A DNA stretch of 64,000 nt from Paraburkholderia sp. BCC1886 (GCF_900996245.1 NZ_CAAJGK010000037.1:124001-188000); one strand, 5' to 3'. Counted from the first letter of the stretch, positions 1 to 9,004 are shown. Notes: generated from the sequence alone by a model not told the origin. Numbers and translations: made by a program.

Positions 1-1
1 A

Positions 2-1198
2 CTCGGGCTGAGCAACACGCAACTCGGTTTCGTGTTTTCGGCGTTCGCGTATCCCTACGTGGTGTTCCAGTTCATCGGCGGCTGGGTTAGCGACCGCTTC
101 GGTGCGAAGCGCACGCTGATTGCCTGCGCGTTCATCTGGGCGGTTGCGACGACGCTGACGGGCCTCGCCGGTGGCTTCACGACGCTCGTGGCGGCGCGCC
201 TGCTGCTGGGTCTCGGCGAAGGCGCGACCTTCCCGGCTTCCACCAGCGCGATGGCGTCGTGGATTCGCCGCGACAAACGCGGCATGGCGCAAGGCATTAC
301 GCACTCGTCGGCGCGGCTCGGCAATGCAATCGCGCCGATGCTGGTGCTCGCGCTGATGACCGCGTTCGACTGGCGCTTCGCGTTCTACCTGCTGGGCGCG
401 CTGAGCTTCGGCTGGCTGGTGCTGTGGTACGTGACTTATACGGAGAAGCCGGCGGACCATCCGCGCATCACGACGGCGGAAATCGAAAGCCTGCCGCCGC
501 CCACGATCCGCGCGGCGGAAATGCCCGGCACGTGGGCGTCGCTTTATCGTCGGCTGCTGCCGGTCTCGGGCGTGTACTTCTGCTACAACTGGATTCTCTG
601 GCTGATGCTGGACTGGATGCCGCTGTACTTCATGCACAGCTTCCATCTGAACATCAAGCGTGCGGTGATCTTCACGTCCGGCGTGTTCGTCGCGGGTGTG
701 TTCGGCGATCTGGTGGGCGGCCTCGTCAGCGACCGGTTGCTGCGCCGTACCGGCAATCTGAAACTCGCGCGCAGCTATCTGGTGGCGTTCTGCATGACGA
801 TGACCGGGCTCGCGTTGGTTCCGGTCGTGCTGATTCACGATCCGATGTATTCGCTCGTGTTTCTCGCGGCGGCGATGTTCTTCAACGAAATGAATGTCGG
901 CCCGATGTGGGCCATTCCGATGGACGTGGCGTACGACCGCTCGGGCACCGCTAGCGGCATCATGAGCGGCACGGGCTTCACGGCGGCGATCGTGAGTCCG
1001 GTGGTGGCGGGTTATGTGATCGACCATATCGGCAACTGGAACGTCACCTTCCTGCTGTCGATCGGTGTGATGGCCTGCGGCGTGCTCATGACCTTCATCA
1101 TGAAACCGGACGTGCCGTTCATCGCGAAGCTGAAGCCTTCGGTGCCGGCCGCGCGGGTGAGTCACGAGGCGGGTTATCCGGTGGTGGACAAGCGCTAA
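2..1198 (+). CDS. MFS transporter, ACS (anion:cation symporter)-like, 5' truncated by window
   Basis: The frame is open to the left edge, so the gene begins before the window; 398 residues are visible. Hydrophobic segments alternate with the MFS loop signature GGWVSDRFGAKRT (cytoplasmic loop 2-3, motif A) and a second copy, GGLVSDRLLRRTG, in the C-terminal half. RLLLGLGEGATFPAS resembles the TM4 region of the glucarate/galactonate/phthalate permeases, hence the ACS assignment. It probably imports an organic anion with protons across the inner membrane; the substrate cannot be read. It converges on the transketolase gene, with a hairpin between them. Confidence 0.85.
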   Translation, partial: LGLSNTQLGFVFSAFAYPYVVFQFIGGWVSDRFGAKRTLIACAFIWAVATTLTGLAGGFTTLVAARLLLGLGEGATFPASTSAMASWIRRDKRGMAQGITHSSARLGNAIAPMLVLALMTAFDWRFAFYLLGALSFGWLVLWYVTYTEKPADHPRITTAEIESLPPPTIRAAEMPGTWASLYRRLLPVSGVYFCYNWILWLMLDWMPLYFMHSFHLNIKRAVIFTSGVFVAGVFGDLVGGLVSDRLLRRTGNLKLARSYLVAFCMTMTGLALVPVVLIHDPMYSLVFLAAAMFFNEMNVGPMWAIPMDVAYDRSGTASGIMSGTGFTAAIVSPVVAGYVIDHIGNWNVTFLLSIGVMACGVLMTFIMKPDVPFIAKLKPSVPAARVSHEAGYPVVDKR

Positions 1199-1207
1199 TT
1201 GCTAGCG

Positions 1208-1237
1208 CGCGCCGCGATTCGACGGAATCGCGGCGCG
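1208..1237. terminator. Hairpin between convergent genes
   Basis: A perfect 13-bp inverted repeat (1208-1220 and 1225-1237) with a GACG loop lies between two convergent stop codons. GC-rich stem with no U-tract, so termination may be inefficient or Rho-assisted; position supports shared use by both strands. Confidence 0.55.
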
Positions 1238-1252
1238 GCGATTCAAACGCTT

Positions 1253-3304
1253 CTAGCCCTTCACGTTCGCCAGCACTTCCCTTGCAGCGCGAACGACCGC
1301 ATCGGTGGTGATATCGAATTTGGCGTACACGTCCTGAATCTTTCCGGACTCGCCAAAGTCGTGCATGCCGACGAATTTGCCTTCCAGACCGAGATATTTG
1401 TCCCAGCCCAATTCGACGGCGGCTTCCACGGCGACTCGCGCCGTGGTCTCGCCCAATACCGACTTCTTGTACGCCACGTCCTGTTCTTCGAACAAAAGAC
1501 GGCACGGCATCGACACGACCGCCGTTGGCACACCTTCCTTCTGCAGGATCTCGCGGGCTTCGACGGCGAGATGCAATTCGGAGCCCGTAGCCAGCAGCGT
1601 CAACCGGCGCGGGCCGCCTTCCGCTTCCTGCAGCACGTAAGCGCCGCGCGCCGATTTGTTCTCGTTGCCGGCCTCTTTACGCAGCAGCGGCATCGGCTGG
1701 CGCGACAGCGCCAGCAATGCCGCGCGGCGCGGTTGATCGAGCACGAGCTCCCAGCACTCCGCCGTTTCGACGGGGTCGCCAGGACGGTACACGCCGAGAT
1801 GCGGAATCGCGCGCAGCGAAGCGAGGTGTTCGACCGGCTGATGCGTCGGACCGTCTTCGCCGAGACCGATCGAATCGTGTGTCATCACGAAGGTCGTGCG
1901 GATGCGCATCATTGCGGCCAAACGGATGGCGGGCCGGCAGTAGTCGGAGAAACACATGAACGTGCCGCCGTACGGAATCAGCCCGCCATGCAGCGCGATG
2001 CCGTTCATTGCCGCCGCCATGCCGTGTTCGCGCACGCCGTAGTGGATGTACGAGCCGTCGTAGTCGCCCGGTTTGATTTCGACCTGATTTTTCGCCTTGG
2101 TGTTGTTCGACGGCGTGAGGTCGGCCGACCCGCCGAGCAGTTCGGGGATGGCGTCGAACAGGTGATTGAGCACCGCGCCGCTCGCCTGGCGCGTCGCCAT
2201 TTCCTTGCCGCTCGCGATGAACTCCGCGCGCGCCGCGGCGATCGCTTCCTTCCAGTTGGGCGGAAGCTCGCCGTTGTTGCGTCGCTCGAACTCGCCGCGC
2301 AATTCGGTTGGCGCCTGCTTCACGCGGTCGGCCCACGCGAGTCGCGCGGTGCGGCCCTTGGCGCCGATCTCGCGCCACTCGTTCAGCAGATTCTCGGGAA
2401 TTTCGAACGGCGGCGAAGTCCAGCCGAGCGTCTTGCGGGCGCCCGCGATTTCTTCTTCGCCGGGGGCGTCGCTGTGTGCTTTCTGCGTGCCGGCTTTGGT
2501 CGGGAAGCCGAAGCCGATGATCGTGCGGCATGCGATCAGCGTCGGCTTGTCGGTGGTGGCGCGTGCGGTCTTGATGGCTTCGCGGATGGCGTCGGTGTCG
2601 TGGCCGTCGATTTCCAGCACGTGCCAGTTCGATGCGCGGAACCGTTCGACCTCGTTGTCGGAAACCGACAGGCTCGTGGCGCCGTCGATCGAAATGGAAT
2701 TGTTGTCCCAGAACGCGATGAGCTTGCCGAGCTTCAGGTGACCGGCGAGCGATATCGCTTCCTGGCTGATGCCTTCCATCAGGCAGCCGTCGCCGAGGAA
2801 AACGTAGGTGAAGTGATTCACCAGATCGTCATGGAATTTCGCGTTCATGATGCGCTCGGCGAGCGCCATGCCGACCGATTCGGCGATACCTTGACCCAGC
2901 GGCCCGGTGGTCAGCTCGATACCGTCCGCGTGACGGTATTCCGGGTGACCTGCCGTCTTGCTGCCGACCTGGCGGAAGTTCTTGATCTGGTCGATGGTCA
3001 TGTCTTTATAGCCCGTCAGATACAACAGGCTGTATAGAAGCATCGAGCCATGGCCGTTGGACAGAATGAAGCGATCGCGATCGATCCAGTGCGGATCGGC
3101 GGCATCGAACTGCATGAAGTCCTTGAACAGCACGGTGGCGATGTCGGCCATTCCCATCGGTGCGCCGGGGTGTCCGCTCTTCGCTTTCTGCACGGCGTCC
3201 ATGGAGAGAAAGCGGATGCAGTCGGCCATGTCGCGAAGGTGCTGATCGCGTGGGGCGGGCACGCCTTTGGGTGTCGAGGCGCTTGCGGAAGATTGTTCGG
3301 TCAT
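1253..3304 (-). CDS. tkt: Transketolase, full length
   Basis: 683 residues, the normal length for bacterial TktA. It transfers a C2 ketol unit between sugar phosphates in the non-oxidative pentose phosphate and Calvin-type pathways, using thiamine diphosphate. Visible motifs: GHPG (His45), SNGHGS (His85), GPLGQG (134-139), the cofactor motif GDGCLMEG (171-178) followed by NN (201-202), and REHGMAAAMNG in the pyrimidine domain. ATG at 3304 is preceded by AAAGGAT at good distance. It stands alone here; the usual partner gap is not adjacent. A second, split and altered transketolase lies at 59.3-61.2 kb, so this one is the housekeeping copy. Confidence 0.97.
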   Translation of the reverse strand: MTEQSSASASTPKGVPAPRDQHLRDMADCIRFLSMDAVQKAKSGHPGAPMGMADIATVLFKDFMQFDAADPHWIDRDRFILSNGHGSMLLYSLLYLTGYKDMTIDQIKNFRQVGSKTAGHPEYRHADGIELTTGPLGQGIAESVGMALAERIMNAKFHDDLVNHFTYVFLGDGCLMEGISQEAISLAGHLKLGKLIAFWDNNSISIDGATSLSVSDNEVERFRASNWHVLEIDGHDTDAIREAIKTARATTDKPTLIACRTIIGFGFPTKAGTQKAHSDAPGEEEIAGARKTLGWTSPPFEIPENLLNEWREIGAKGRTARLAWADRVKQAPTELRGEFERRNNGELPPNWKEAIAAARAEFIASGKEMATRQASGAVLNHLFDAIPELLGGSADLTPSNNTKAKNQVEIKPGDYDGSYIHYGVREHGMAAAMNGIALHGGLIPYGGTFMCFSDYCRPAIRLAAMMRIRTTFVMTHDSIGLGEDGPTHQPVEHLASLRAIPHLGVYRPGDPVETAECWELVLDQPRRAALLALSRQPMPLLRKEAGNENKSARGAYVLQEAEGGPRRLTLLATGSELHLAVEAREILQKEGVPTAVVSMPCRLLFEEQDVAYKKSVLGETTARVAVEAAVELGWDKYLGLEGKFVGMHDFGESGKIQDVYAKFDITTDAVVRAAREVLANVKG

Positions 3305-3820
3305 CGGACTATCCTTTCAGGTCAGTAACGAAGGCGGTCGCTACCCGGGGTCGGGTCACGATAGCACGGTGAATGGAAACGCATGACGCAGAAGTGCACG
3401 CCGGCAATCGGGTTCGAACGGGGTACTCGTGCGGGGTACTCGTGGATCTGGACGGGCACGCGTGAGTGGCTCAGGCAAAGCGCTGTAGGGCCACGTCGCT
3501 GCATAGGATGCATTCGGGTAGAGGCGGCGCAGCAGTTTTCGTTCCCCGGAGGCGGCACGCCATCGGGATCCAGCGCCTGGCGAATGAAGACATGCAGCGA
3601 GACGACCGGCGCACGAGATGTCCGTGTGACGCGTCAGCAAGGGACGGACCTGGGGTGACTACCTACCCCGCAAAAACCGCAGCCAGATAGATTCCTCCAG
3701 CCAGGCGAATTGGTCAATAGAGACGTGTGCTCTGTTGATCAACGGCCTGCGTCGTCCGATACTCGCGGCATCGCCCCTTCGCTTACAAAATCATAGCAAT
3801 ACCGACGATGGGAGTAGACC
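3305..3820. other. Divergent intergenic region, 516 bases
   Basis: Lies between the divergent transketolase and the small gene at 3821, so promoters in both directions are expected. No convincing protein, tRNA or riboswitch is visible. A 12-base unit (GGGGTACTCGTG) occurs twice in near tandem at 3420-3431 and 3433-3444. A GGTTCGAA string at 3409-3417 looks like a tRNA T-loop but has no supporting stems. Confidence 0.4.
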
Positions 3821-3928
3821 ATGAGAGACACCCGTTCTACCGCCGTAATTCCCCGGGCACGGCGCGTATTGACTGAAGTTATCCCCCATAACGCAGACGA
3901 AGTACGCGCGAGAGTCGAGGAGACCTGA
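3821..3928 (+). CDS. Small ORF, 35 residues, coupled to next gene
   Basis: ATG at 3821 follows GGAG at 3811-3814. The frame encodes a basic/acidic peptide starting MRDTRSTAVIP and stops at TGA 3926-3928, one base before the ATG of the next gene. That junction, with AGGAG inside its own 3' end serving the next gene, is typical of translational coupling. No homologue is recognised. It may be a real small protein or a leader peptide that tunes translation of the downstream gene. Confidence 0.35.
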   Translation: MRDTRSTAVIPRARRVLTEVIPHNADEVRARVEET

Positions 3929-3929
3929 G

Positions 3930-4517
3930 ATGGCGCGCGCCGATCTGGCGGTACTCGCAGGCGTCGCGATCCTTGCGCTGGCCTGTCTGTTCGTATGCGG
4001 TTTGTATGTGTACTGGAGCAGCGAACACTACCGTGCGCGCCTGCGACAAGGCCATGCATCGACCGGCGGCACGAAAGCAATCGCACAACACGAAGAAGAA
4101 CTTTCGGGAGGGGAATCCATCATGGCCTCACACCTCAGCCAGCGCTGCAAGATGTCGCTCTACCGGGCGGTTGCCGGCGATACGCACGGCGAAAGCATGG
4201 TGTTTCTGATCGCGGCCAGTCGCGACGATGCGCGCACGCGGGCAACGCATGCGCTCGCCGCCATTCACGGCGTCGCGGCGCATAACGTCCATCTGCATAA
4301 TCTCGCTTCGTTTCACGAACTGGTCGATGCGGGCGTCAGCGAGGACGAAGATCTGCGTATCTTCGAAGTCGCGTGGAAGGGCGCGGATGTCAGCGCGTGG
4401 GCCGAGCATCCGCTTTTTCTGACCGACGATCCGGGTCTGCTCGGTAAATGGGCCGAACTGTACGCGGACCTGGCGCGCGATCTGGCGGTCAGTGCGATCG
4501 ACAAGGCCCGTCACTAG
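3930..4517 (+). CDS. Hypothetical protein with N-terminal membrane anchor
   Basis: 195 residues. Residues 6-30 form one hydrophobic segment, followed by a polar linker and a soluble domain (about 65-195) rich in Asp and His. I recognise no family. ATG 3930 has AGGAG about 7 bases upstream. A second candidate start is ATG 4122 (MASHLSQRC), preceded by GGGAGGGG, which would give a 131-residue soluble form; the conserved-looking part begins there, so internal initiation or a wrong long start is possible. It converges with the TetR gene at 4558. Confidence 0.6.
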   Translation: MARADLAVLAGVAILALACLFVCGLYVYWSSEHYRARLRQGHASTGGTKAIAQHEEELSGGESIMASHLSQRCKMSLYRAVAGDTHGESMVFLIAASRDDARTRATHALAAIHGVAAHNVHLHNLASFHELVDAGVSEDEDLRIFEVAWKGADVSAWAEHPLFLTDDPGLLGKWAELYADLARDLAVSAIDKARH

Positions 4518-4557
4518 CTAGCCGGACAAGCCGGGCAGCGCGGATCCCTCATCGCGG

Positions 4558-5148
4558 TCATGGGTTGGCGGATCCGAACACGCCTCGCAACGCGACGCGC
4601 AGCAGATCGCCGGAAGTGGGCTGACTGACAAAGCTCATAGCCGGCGCATAGGTCAATTCGAAAATCAACGCGCCGACGGTCTCCGGCGCGAGTTTCTTCG
4701 TGGCCGGCGTATCGTCCAGATTCAGCAACTGTTCACCCAGCGCCCGCCATTGCGCGCGCAAAACCTTCTCCTGCGATTTGCGAAAGCTGGCAGTGGGTTT
4801 CGCCTGGCGTGAATACTCGAGGATCAGCGTCGGCCAGTTGCCCTTTCGCGAACTCTTCTCCGACCACTGCGCAATGCGCTCGATCGCATCGTCGATGGAT
4901 TGCGCGCTGTTCACCACGGCCAGAATGCCGCTCAGGCTCAGGCGGCCGTGTTCTTCCAGCACCTCCAGAAACAACTCTTCCTTGCCTTCGAAGTTCGAGT
5001 ACACCGCGCCTTTGCTGAAGCCGGCCGTTTCGGCAATCTGATCGAGCGAGGTTGCCGCGTAACCGTCGCGCGTGAAAAGCGTTTGCGCAACGCTGATGAG
5101 TTTGGCGCGGGTGAGCGCCTGACTTTCTTCTCGGGTCATTCGAGCCAT
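4558..5148 (-). CDS. TetR/AcrR family transcriptional regulator
   Basis: 196 residues from ATG 5148, chosen because AAGGA lies about 8 bases upstream; the frame extends further but the extra 31 residues look unlike protein. The N-terminal helix-turn-helix reads SLDQIAETAGFSKGAVYSNFEGKEELF, typical of TetR repressors. The C-terminal ligand domain is family-variable. It is divergent from the aldo/keto reductase at 5319, and the 170-base gap holds the palindrome ATACC-N4-GGTAT. It probably represses that gene and itself in response to an unknown small molecule. Confidence 0.9.
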   Translation of the reverse strand: MARMTREESQALTRAKLISVAQTLFTRDGYAATSLDQIAETAGFSKGAVYSNFEGKEELFLEVLEEHGRLSLSGILAVVNSAQSIDDAIERIAQWSEKSSRKGNWPTLILEYSRQAKPTASFRKSQEKVLRAQWRALGEQLLNLDDTPATKKLAPETVGALIFELTYAPAMSFVSQPTSGDLLRVALRGVFGSANP

Positions 5149-5211
5149 CGGTGCATTCCTTGGACGGGCACTCTCGTTCGGAACATGCGTGGAACTTTCT
5201 CGCGAATTGAG

Positions 5212-5225
5212 ATACCAACGGGTAT
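5212..5225. promoter_or_regulatory. Candidate TetR operator
   Basis: ATACC (5212-5216) and GGTAT (5221-5225) form a 5-4-5 palindrome in the divergent gap between the TetR gene and the aldo/keto reductase. Location and form fit a TetR operator; assignment is inference. Confidence 0.45.
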
Positions 5226-5318
5226 TCCAACTGCGCCGCACAGTCCGGTCTCCGGGCGCGCGATGTTCGGCGCCCGCTCATTTTACTCACAGGCCCACAG
5301 CCTCAAAGGAGTTATTGC

Positions 5319-6152
5319 ATGACCACGGACACTGCCAATTCGATCACCCTACTGAACGGCGTGACCATGCCGCATATCGGCCTGGGCACCTGGCCGCTCG
5401 ACGACGCGGGCTCGGCAAGCGCGGTGCAAAGCGCGCTGAAACTCGGCTATCGGCTGATCGACACGGCTGAGAACTATGGCAACGAAACCGGCGTCGGCGA
5501 AGGCATCCGCAAGTCGGGCATTGCCCGCGAAGAGATTTTCGTCACGACGAAATTCAACCGGAAATGGCACAGCGTGGAGGGCGTGCAGCAGGCCTGGGAA
5601 GCAAGCCGCACGCGCCTCGGCCTCGACTATATCGACCTGCTGCTGGTGCACTGGCCGAATCCGGATCAGGACCGCTATGTCGATGCGGTCGAGGGCCTCG
5701 TGCGGCTACTCGATGCAGGGAAGGTGCGCGCTATCGGCGTGTCGAATTTCAAGCAGGCGCATTTGCAAAAACTGTTCGACGCGGGGCTCGTGCCGCACGT
5801 GAACCAGATTCAACTCGACCCTTATCACTTGCGCGACGATCTCGCCGCGGTGAACGCGCAACACGGCATCGTGACGGAGACGTGGAGCCCGATCGGCCGC
5901 GGTGGCAGCTTGCTCGCGGAACGGGTCATCGTCGATCTGGCGCAGCGCTATGAGCGCACGCCCGCGCAGATCGTGTTGCGCTGGCATACGCAGAGGGGTT
6001 ATGTGCCCTTGCCGAAGTCCGCGGATCCGAAGCGGCAGGCTGAGAACCTGGCGTTGTTCGACTTCCGTTTGAAGGACGAGGAACTGGCGGCGATCAGCGC
6101 GCTGCAGCGGCCCGACCCCGACATGCTGGATGCCGACAAGTTCGGCCACTGA
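5319..6152 (+). CDS. Aldo/keto reductase, 2,5-diketo-gluconate reductase type
   Basis: 277 residues, normal for this class. NADPH-dependent carbonyl reductase with a TIM-barrel fold. Catalytic tetrad visible: Asp and Tyr in RLIDTAENYGNE, Lys in FVTTKFNRK, His in LLLVHWPNP. GVSNF and the C-terminal LPKSADPKRQAEN cofactor segment are also present. AAAGGAG precedes the ATG. Divergent from and probably controlled by the adjacent TetR protein. Substrate could be a sugar ketoacid, methylglyoxal or another reactive carbonyl. Confidence 0.93.
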   Translation: MTTDTANSITLLNGVTMPHIGLGTWPLDDAGSASAVQSALKLGYRLIDTAENYGNETGVGEGIRKSGIAREEIFVTTKFNRKWHSVEGVQQAWEASRTRLGLDYIDLLLVHWPNPDQDRYVDAVEGLVRLLDAGKVRAIGVSNFKQAHLQKLFDAGLVPHVNQIQLDPYHLRDDLAAVNAQHGIVTETWSPIGRGGSLLAERVIVDLAQRYERTPAQIVLRWHTQRGYVPLPKSADPKRQAENLALFDFRLKDEELAAISALQRPDPDMLDADKFGH

Positions 6153-6158
6153 GCCGGG

Positions 6159-6211
6159 CACTCGATCGACGAGGCCGGCCGCCGAGTCGGTCACTCGATC
6201 GACGAGGCCGG
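6159..6211. repeat. 20-bp direct repeat pair
   Basis: The same 20 bases (beginning CACTCGATCGACGAGG) occur at 6159-6178 and 6192-6211, a 33-base period, in the gap after the aldo/keto reductase. The core CTCGATCGACGAG is near-palindromic. Function unknown. Confidence 0.6.
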
Positions 6212-6231
6212 GGTGTCAAACAATACGCGGC

Positions 6232-6927
6232 TCAAGGCGCGACCTTGTCGATCTCTTCGTACACGCGGTTGAGCCACACCTTGACCCGCTGCCGTTCGAG
6301 CATGCCGAGACCGGTCGTCGCGCGGTCGGGGTGATGCGCCGCGGCCCAGAAGCTCGCGTTCTTCTGGTCGATTTTCTGCATCGTCGTATCGGGAAGATGG
6401 CGCAGCGAAACGAACTGCGCGCCGAGCGCTTGTGCACGCTGACGTTCGCCCGACGCGTCCAGCAGTTCGAAACGCTCGCCGCGAATTTCGTTGAGCACCA
6501 CCACGAGCCGCAACTTGCCGCCGAACTGGTCGAGCCATTGCCGCAACAGGTCGACGGAGTCGCGGCCCGCATCCATCACATGCCACCACGTGAGCGCAAT
6601 GCCGCTTTCCTGCGCGATGCCGAGCACGTCGGAATCGTCGAACCACTTCGAGACCGACTGCTGCGTTTGCGCCGCGAGATCGACGAGAATGCGCCGTTCC
6701 GGCTGTTCGAGCGCGTGCTCGATTACCGGGTCGAGACTGTCGTGTCCGTCGAGTACCGCAGGGGCGGCGAAATCGCCGTAATAGCGCAGCAGCGCGCCGT
6801 GCGAGCGGTCCGTGTCGAAACCCAGAAACGGCAGATTGCGGTCGATGAAGTATTGCGCCAGAACGCGGGCGACGAGCGACTTACCCACCCCGCCTTTTTC
6901 CCCGCCGATGAAGTGCACGAAACTCAT
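6232..6927 (-). CDS. Orphan ParA/MinD-like P-loop ATPase
   Basis: 231 residues from ATG 6927 (MSFVHFIGGEKGG); upstream frame extension is not protein-like. The deviant Walker A motif GGEKGGVGKS is near the N-terminus, followed by the expected Asp-containing segment (GFDTDRSHG). Proteins of this type bind ATP, dimerise and position cargo such as plasmids, chemoreceptors or membrane machinery. There is no ParB, parS-like repeat or secretion gene alongside, so no partner can be named. It converges with the aldo/keto reductase gene. Confidence 0.8.
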   Translation of the reverse strand: MSFVHFIGGEKGGVGKSLVARVLAQYFIDRNLPFLGFDTDRSHGALLRYYGDFAAPAVLDGHDSLDPVIEHALEQPERRILVDLAAQTQQSVSKWFDDSDVLGIAQESGIALTWWHVMDAGRDSVDLLRQWLDQFGGKLRLVVVLNEIRGERFELLDASGERQRAQALGAQFVSLRHLPDTTMQKIDQKNASFWAAAHHPDRATTGLGMLERQRVKVWLNRVYEEIDKVAP

Positions 6928-7133
6928 GTGTTCGAATCCCTTATGGTGCTGATGGAGGACGGAGTCCGATTGCGATGCGCGCCCGGTCGAGCGCGCCTGC
7001 ACACAGGCTAGCCGGGCAAAATTCTCGAAGGTGCGATTTTTTGCCCGACTTTGCCAGACGCCAGTGCGCATGGTACCGATAGTCGCTGCGGATTTTATGA
7101 CGTGGGTGAAAATTGGCCGGGGTTTGCCGCTTG

Positions 7134-7817
7134 TCACGCAGCTGGTTTGGCCCGCTTGCGGGATTTGGCGAGCTGGAAAGTTTCCACCGGCAATGCGTCA
7201 TCCGCTGTCCCGGCAGCCTGACCGGCTTCTATCCTCTGCCCGACATGCGCGCGCGCCGAGGCCAGAAAGCCGCGCGACAGCGCGGCATCCGAGCGCGTCG
7301 CACGCGAGAGCACGAGCGCGCCGACGATCGTCGACAGCAGCACCATCGCTTCGTCGTGAGCGTGGGACTCATTGCCGCTCGCTGCGTCTTCCGAAGCGGC
7401 CAGCAGCGGCTCGAAAAGCTCGACATAGCGCTTGATGCCCGCGCTCATCGCGGCGCCAGGCTGACCGCCTTCGCGCACGCAATCGGCGGCGAGCGCGGCT
7501 ACCGGACAACCGGCGCCGACCGCTTCACGATGCCTGTCCGACAGGTAGTTCTTCAGAAAGCGTGCGAACCCGGCGGCGTCGCCAGGTTGAATCGCCGCGA
7601 GTTTGCCGAGGCTGTTGCCAAAAGCGCGGGTGCACGCCTCGGCGATGAAATCGTCTTTCGAATCGAAATGCGCGTACAGGCCGCCGTGCGTCAAGCCCGC
7701 TTCCTTCGCGACCTGCCCGACGCCGATGCCGTCGAAACCATGCTCGCGATACAACCGGGACGCTGCGTCGAGCAGCGACGCCCGGTTCTGTTCAGCCTGT
7801 TCGCGCGATACCTTCAT
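7134..7817 (-). CDS. TetR/AcrR family regulator
   Basis: 227 residues. The HTH reads GIGVGQVAKEAGLTHGGLYAHFDSKDDFIAEA; the C-terminal half resembles the YcdC/NemR-like group (KNYLSDRHREAVGAGCPVAAL has a Cys that might sense electrophiles, an inference). It follows the aldo/keto reductase at 7924 on the same strand with 106 bases between, so the two may be co-transcribed. A candidate operator lies upstream of that reductase at 9005-9028. Confidence 0.9.
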   Translation of the reverse strand: MKVSREQAEQNRASLLDAASRLYREHGFDGIGVGQVAKEAGLTHGGLYAHFDSKDDFIAEACTRAFGNSLGKLAAIQPGDAAGFARFLKNYLSDRHREAVGAGCPVAALAADCVREGGQPGAAMSAGIKRYVELFEPLLAASEDAASGNESHAHDEAMVLLSTIVGALVLSRATRSDAALSRGFLASARAHVGQRIEAGQAAGTADDALPVETFQLAKSRKRAKPAA

Positions 7818-7859
7818 GGGATGCTTCCCGTTCGACTCGTTGAATAGAGCGTGATTGTA

Positions 7860-7909
7860 AAGCGCGACTCATGACTCACGACTCCCGATTCACAACTCAC
7901 GACTCCCGA
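7860..7909. repeat. Short imperfect tandem repeat
   Basis: The gap between the reductase stop and the TetR start contains repeated CACGACTCCCGA and GACTCA-like units (for example two copies of ACTCACGACTCCCGA about 19 bases apart). No function recognised. Confidence 0.5.
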
Positions 7910-7923
7910 CCGGCGAACGCGCG

Positions 7924-8970
7924 TCAAGCCACCGCCTCGATGGGTTGAACGAAATCGTCGAACTTGCCGCCGGTGATGCGCTGCCGGTTGGCCGGGTCGT
8001 TCAGCATCGAATGCGGGAAGATGGGCGCAAGTGCGCTCACCGCGTCGAGCCGGGTCATGACATCGGGCGGCAGCGTGAGTCGGGCGGCGGCGAGATTGGC
8101 CTGCAACTGTTCGACACTGCGCGGACCGATGATCGGAAACGGACCCTTGGCCGCGGCCCACGCTATGGCCACTTCGCCGGGCGACACGCCCAGTTCGCCG
8201 GCAACGGCGATCAGCGTGTCGAGAATGGCGGTGCGTTGCTGGCTGTTTTCCGCCTGGAACACCTTGCCGCCGAGCCCTTCGGCACGGCCTTTCTCGCCCT
8301 TGCGATATTTACCCGTCAGCATGCCGCCGCCGAGCGGCGACCAGCCGACCACGCCGAGGCCGAGTGCATCACCCGCCGGCAGCAACTCGAACTCGACCGT
8401 GCGTTGCACGAGGCTGTATTCCACCTGCAGACCCGCGAGCGGAATCGATCCGCGCAACTCGGCGAGTGTTGCTGCACGCGCGACACGCCACGCCGGAAAG
8501 TCAGACAAACCGGCATAGAGAATCTTGCCCGCACGCACCAGGTCGTCGAAGCCGCGCATGATTTCGTCGACCGGTGTCACGCCGTCGGCATAGTGAACCC
8601 AGTACAGGTCGAGCCGATCGGTTTTCAGCCGTTTGAGACTCGCTTCGACCGACGAGACCATCGCCTTGCGACTGTTGCCGGTGACGAGAATGCTGTCTTT
8701 GGGACTTGCCCGCTGACTGAACTTCGACGCGAGCACGAACTCGTCGCGGCGGCCCGCCAGCAGGTCGCCGAGAATCTCTTCGGATTCGCCGAACTGGTAA
8801 CTGTCGGCGGCGTCGATGAAGTTGCCGCCGGCCTCGGCATACGTGTCGATAATGCGCGCGGCCTCGTCGGGCTCGGCGCCGTGACCCCAGCGCGTGCCGA
8901 AGTTGCCGGCGCCTAAAACCAGTTCCGAGACCCGCAGGCCAGTGTGTTTTCCGAATAGTCGATAACGCAT
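7924..8970 (-). CDS. Aldo/keto reductase, YajO/Tas-like
   Basis: 348 residues, typical for the KCNAB/AKR-type subgroup. Catalytic residues: Asp/Tyr in FIDAADSYQFGESEE, Lys in VLASKFSQR, His in LYWVHYADG. The C-terminal NADPH segment is PIIGPRSVEQLQANLAA. Cytoplasmic oxidoreductase acting on an unidentified carbonyl. Upstream lies a 9-bp-arm palindrome and downstream the TetR regulator, suggesting an autoregulated reductase-repressor unit responding to reactive carbonyls. Confidence 0.92.
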   Translation of the reverse strand: MRYRLFGKHTGLRVSELVLGAGNFGTRWGHGAEPDEAARIIDTYAEAGGNFIDAADSYQFGESEEILGDLLAGRRDEFVLASKFSQRASPKDSILVTGNSRKAMVSSVEASLKRLKTDRLDLYWVHYADGVTPVDEIMRGFDDLVRAGKILYAGLSDFPAWRVARAATLAELRGSIPLAGLQVEYSLVQRTVEFELLPAGDALGLGVVGWSPLGGGMLTGKYRKGEKGRAEGLGGKVFQAENSQQRTAILDTLIAVAGELGVSPGEVAIAWAAAKGPFPIIGPRSVEQLQANLAAARLTLPPDVMTRLDAVSALAPIFPHSMLNDPANRQRITGGKFDDFVQPIEAVA

Positions 8971-9004
8971 GTTGAACGCTCCGTTCGATGAGTCGACGAT
9001 GCTC

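Noticed and set aside
1199..3037. 612-codon frame antisense to transketolase
   Set aside because: No recognisable domain; the minus strand encodes a complete transketolase.
3400..3430. GGTTCGAA resembling a tRNA T-loop
   Set aside because: Flanking bases do not form the 5-bp T-stem and no other tRNA arm is present.
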